A stretch of DNA of 64,000 bases from Halalkalicoccus sp. CGA53 (GTDB taxonomy: Archaea > Halobacteriota > Halobacteria > Halobacteriales > Halalkalicoccaceae): contig NZ_CP144125.1 of NCBI RefSeq assembly GCF_036429475.1, forward strand, positions 1,178,001 to 1,242,000. The letters are read 5' to 3'. Positions 61,939-64,000 of this stretch are shown piece by piece. The notes beneath the pieces are model-generated. The model was not told where the DNA came from, made no database searches, and was given only the letters and a program-made list of their open reading frames with translations. A program made the position numbers and the translations under genes. Position 1 is the first letter of the stretch. The number at the start of each line of letters is the position of its first letter.

Positions 61939-62319
61939 ATGGCGAGAGAATCCGTGACGGCCGGCAACGCGATACGGGCAACGCCACTCGTCTCGATGGA
62001 CGAGACGTTCGAAAAGGCGACAGTCGAAGGAGCGGAGCTAGACGGCGTGACGTTCTACCGGATTACCGTCGATCCGGGATGGGTGTGGTCCGACCACTAC
62101 GGATCCGTGATCGGAGCAGAGAGCTGTCCGGAGCGACACCGTCTGTTCATGCTCTCCGGGGAGATGACGGTCGAGATGGACGACGGCACCCGGGAAACGC
62201 TTCGAGAGGGCGACGTCTCGGTGATAGCGCCGGGACACGACGCGTGGACGGAGGGAGACGAGCGAGCCGTGTTCCTCGATATCGACCCGGGACGAGGCGG
62301 ACACGATGAGCAGCGATAA
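61939..62319 (+). CDS. Single-domain cupin
   Basis: 126 residues from the ATG at 61939; in-frame ATGs at 61906 and 61897 could add 11-14 residues. It has a small beta-barrel cupin with motif 1 around DPGWVWSDHYGSVIGAESCP and ERHRLFMLSGEMTVEMDDGT, and motif 2 around REGDVSVIAPGHDAW. Histidines in GHDAW and ERH could bind metal, but the classic HxH pair of motif 1 is not obvious, so it may be a ligand binder. Its stop overlaps the next gene's start by 14 bp, so the two are co-translated. Function unknown. Confidence 0.78.
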   Translation: MARESVTAGNAIRATPLVSMDETFEKATVEGAELDGVTFYRITVDPGWVWSDHYGSVIGAESCPERHRLFMLSGEMTVEMDDGTRETLREGDVSVIAPGHDAWTEGDERAVFLDIDPGRGGHDEQR

Positions 62320-63640
62320 ACGGAGGACCGAGGACCGGAGCGGCTCCGTCGTTTCGCCGGACGGCACCGAGATAGTGTACTGGACCAGCGGCACGGGACC
62401 GCCGCTCGTCCTCGCCCACGGCAGCGGGGTGAGCGATCACCGACGATGGGAGATCGCCGGGGTTCGCCCCGCGCTGGCGGAACACGTGACAGTGTACGCC
62501 CTCGACCGCCGTGGTCGGGGCGAGAGCGGCGATAGCCCCGAGTACTCGCTGGAGAAGGAGGTAGCGGACGTAGTGGGCGTCGTCGAGGCGGTCGGCGAAC
62601 CGGTCGCGTTGCTCGGCCACTCCTACGGGGCGACTATCGCACTCGAGGCGTCCCTTCTGACCGACGGTATCGCCAGACTCGTGCTCTACGAACCGGGGAT
62701 CGCCGTCGGCGATCACGAGCTCGCCCCTCCGGAGGTCGTCGCCGAACTGAACGACCTCCTGGAGGAGGGGGAGAACGAGGAGGCGCTCCTGCTCTTCTGC
62801 CGGGTGATCGCGGGTCTCACGCCGGAGGAGATCGACGTCTTCCGATCGGACCCGAGCTGGCGGGACCGGGTCGATGGTGCGCACACCCTGCCCCGGGAGG
62901 AACAGGCGATAGCGGACCTCGAACTCCGGCCCGCCCGGTTCGCGGGGATGACCACACCGACCCTCCTGTTGTCCGGCGGGGAGAGCCCCCGGGCGTACCA
63001 GGATGCGACGGCCGTGGTGCACGGAGCGCTCGCGAACAGTCGGATCGTCACCTTCGAGGGCCATCACCACGTGGCGATGCAGACCGCCCCGGAGCGGTTC
63101 GTCGAGGAGGTACTCGCGTTCGTCCGCGAGACGAGCGGACACCACACGGAGGGGAAATCCACGACGACGGAGACGTACGACACCGAATCGGAGGCCGACC
63201 CGAAACGGGTCGTCGATCGCTGGTTCGCCGAGTTCTGGGGCGAGTTGAACCCCGATATCGTCGACGAACTCGCCGCGGAGGATATCCTGTTTCACTACAC
63301 GCTCGTCGGCGAGGTCCGTGGGCGCGAAGCGGTGAAAGCGCGCATCGTCGGGTTCGCGGAGCTCTTTCCGGACGGGGGCTTCGAACTGACTCACGAACCG
63401 ATCGCCGAGGGCGAGTGGGTCGTCGCCCGCTGGGAGGGTGGGGGCACGCACACCGGCCCCGCGTGGGAGCTGTCGGTCGGCACCCTCCCGGCGAACTCCG
63501 GCAGGACGGCTCACTACACCGGTACGACGGTCTACCGCGTCCGCGACGGTACCATCGCCGAGGAGCACGGACAGGCGGACTACATCGCGGCGATGCAACA
63601 GCTCGGTCTCGTCCCGGGAGGCGACGAGGCGACGGACTGA
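62306..63640 (+). CDS. Alpha/beta hydrolase fused to a SnoaL-like (NTF2-fold) domain
   Basis: 444 residues. Residues about 15-280 are an alpha/beta hydrolase with LAHGSGVSDHRRW (oxyanion hole), LLGHSYGATIALEAS (Ser106 nucleophile) and FEGHHHVAM (His). After a Thr/Glu-rich linker (about 285-305), residues 306-435 form a SnoaL/ester-cyclase-like cone (RVVDRWFAEFWGELNPDIVD, VGEVRGREAVKARIVGFAEL, YTGTTVYRVRDGTIAEEHGQ). The NTF2 fold binds hydrophobic small molecules. The pairing suggests hydrolysis followed by rearrangement of one substrate. It overlaps the cupin gene. Its TGA is the left tip of a family 2 repeat. Confidence 0.83.
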   Translation: MSSDKRRTEDRSGSVVSPDGTEIVYWTSGTGPPLVLAHGSGVSDHRRWEIAGVRPALAEHVTVYALDRRGRGESGDSPEYSLEKEVADVVGVVEAVGEPVALLGHSYGATIALEASLLTDGIARLVLYEPGIAVGDHELAPPEVVAELNDLLEEGENEEALLLFCRVIAGLTPEEIDVFRSDPSWRDRVDGAHTLPREEQAIADLELRPARFAGMTTPTLLLSGGESPRAYQDATAVVHGALANSRIVTFEGHHHVAMQTAPERFVEEVLAFVRETSGHHTEGKSTTTETYDTESEADPKRVVDRWFAEFWGELNPDIVDELAAEDILFHYTLVGEVRGREAVKARIVGFAELFPDGGFELTHEPIAEGEWVVARWEGGGTHTGPAWELSVGTLPANSGRTAHYTGTTVYRVRDGTIAEEHGQADYIAAMQQLGLVPGGDEATD

Positions 63641-63744
63641 GAGGGATCATCGTAGGAGTTCGTACTTCCTCGATTCGAATCGAACGACACCGATGAGACG
63701 TGTGCCCGAGAGGTCCGGGTGGCTACGACGATCCCTCTGAGAAC
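63638..63744. repeat. Family 2 structured repeat, copy 2
   Basis: About 105 bp starting at the TGA of the hydrolase gene. The tips are TGAGAGGGATCATCGTAG (63638-63655) and the complement of CTACGACGATCCCTCTGA, matching at 16 of 18 positions. Inside is the perfect palindrome TCGATTCGAATCGA (63670-63683) and a CCCG/CGGG hairpin near 63706-63720, at the same places as hairpins of different sequence in copy 1. Confidence 0.65.
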
Positions 63745-63876
63745 TACAACCGCTGGGTCGACCCACGGCGGTGAGTGCAGCGACGTCCCTCGCTCCCGTC
63801 GGTGGCCGCTCTGCGGGATCGGCCTGCCGGACCGTGGTTCGGTGGTCGCCGCCCGTAGACGACGCCGGACCTCGCC

Positions 63877-64000
63877 CTACAGCCGATCGTCGAGCGCGCG
63901 CTCGCGCCAGGATTCGGTGTCCGGCACCTGGTTGAAGGTGTAGATGTGGACGCCCCGGATGTCGTAGCTCGGATCGTTGACGTACGGGGCGAGCCCCTCG
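63877..64000 (-). CDS. metF: C-terminal end of a probable methylenetetrahydrofolate reductase (partial)
   Basis: Only the last 40 residues lie in the window; the gene continues beyond base 64000 on the minus strand and stops at TAG (63879-63877). The visible part contains APYVNDPSYDIRGVHIYTFN followed by QVPDTESWRERALDDRL. The GVHIYTFN strand near the C-terminus, followed by a Trp-containing helix, is how MetF-type flavin barrels end. Context supports it: folCP, folD and fhs are close. MetF reduces methylene-THF to methyl-THF or runs in reverse. The call needs the remainder of the gene. Confidence 0.55.
   Translation of the reverse strand, partial: EGLAPYVNDPSYDIRGVHIYTFNQVPDTESWRERALDDRL

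Noticed and set aside
57184-63640. The block between the family 2 repeats considered as a composite transposon.
   Set aside because: No transposase or integrase lies inside or next to it, and the genes match their neighbours in base composition; direct repeats alone are not enough.

Overview
The window reads as chromosome of a halophilic archaeon (class Halobacteria). It has high GC, acidic proteins and archaeal TATA boxes placed for leaderless or short-leader transcripts. Lineage markers are sn-glycerol-1-phosphate dehydrogenase (egsA), an archaeal-type prolyl-tRNA synthetase and the haloarchaeal FolC-FolP fusion. I see no rRNA, tRNA, CRISPR array, prophage or complete insertion sequence.

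Region 1 (0-12.6 kb): a sodium:amino-acid symporter with a coupled small membrane protein, surE, a CPBP protease-like protein, a monomeric sarcosine-oxidase-like enzyme, proS, a tightly overlapping redox/metal operon (SCO, TlpA-like thioredoxin, CcdA) convergent with a His-rich Tp34/P19-like protein, and a membrane protein/winged-helix pair. Region 2 (12.6-32.5 kb): gltB, hydrolase, Nmad3-like protein, peroxiredoxin, epimerase, egsA, BrkB-type membrane protein, Nudix, VOC and CBS proteins, a LemA-GIDE pair, S9 peptidase, glycosyltransferase, rhodanese and aldo/keto reductase. Region 3 (32.5-41.1 kb): a CUT1-type ABC importer with IclR regulator, a DMT transporter and two fumarylacetoacetate-hydrolase-family enzymes. 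It resembles haloarchaeal sugar or sugar-acid catabolic loci.

Region 4 (41.7-64 kb) is the most coherent. It holds folCP, etfA/etfB, two large FAD oxidoreductases fused to GcvT-type folate domains (dimethylglycine/sarcosine dehydrogenase family), folD, fhs, two BCCT-type osmolyte transporters and the tail of a probable metF at the window edge. I infer a module that imports N-methylated glycines, strips methyl groups onto tetrahydrofolate, passes electrons to ETF, and oxidises the C1 unit to formate with ATP formation. A K+ channel, a universal stress protein, a cupin and a hydrolase-SnoaL fusion sit among these genes.

The least explained signal is two families of short structured repeats that abut stop codons. 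Family 1 is about 80 bp with inverted termini, beginning at the last base of TGA stop codons (12.58, 17.32, 19.93 kb, and a shorter relative at 25.27 kb). Family 2 is about 105 bp with inverted ends (57.09 and 63.64 kb, same orientation), bracketing the fhs to hydrolase block. Both families keep hairpins while primary sequence drifts.
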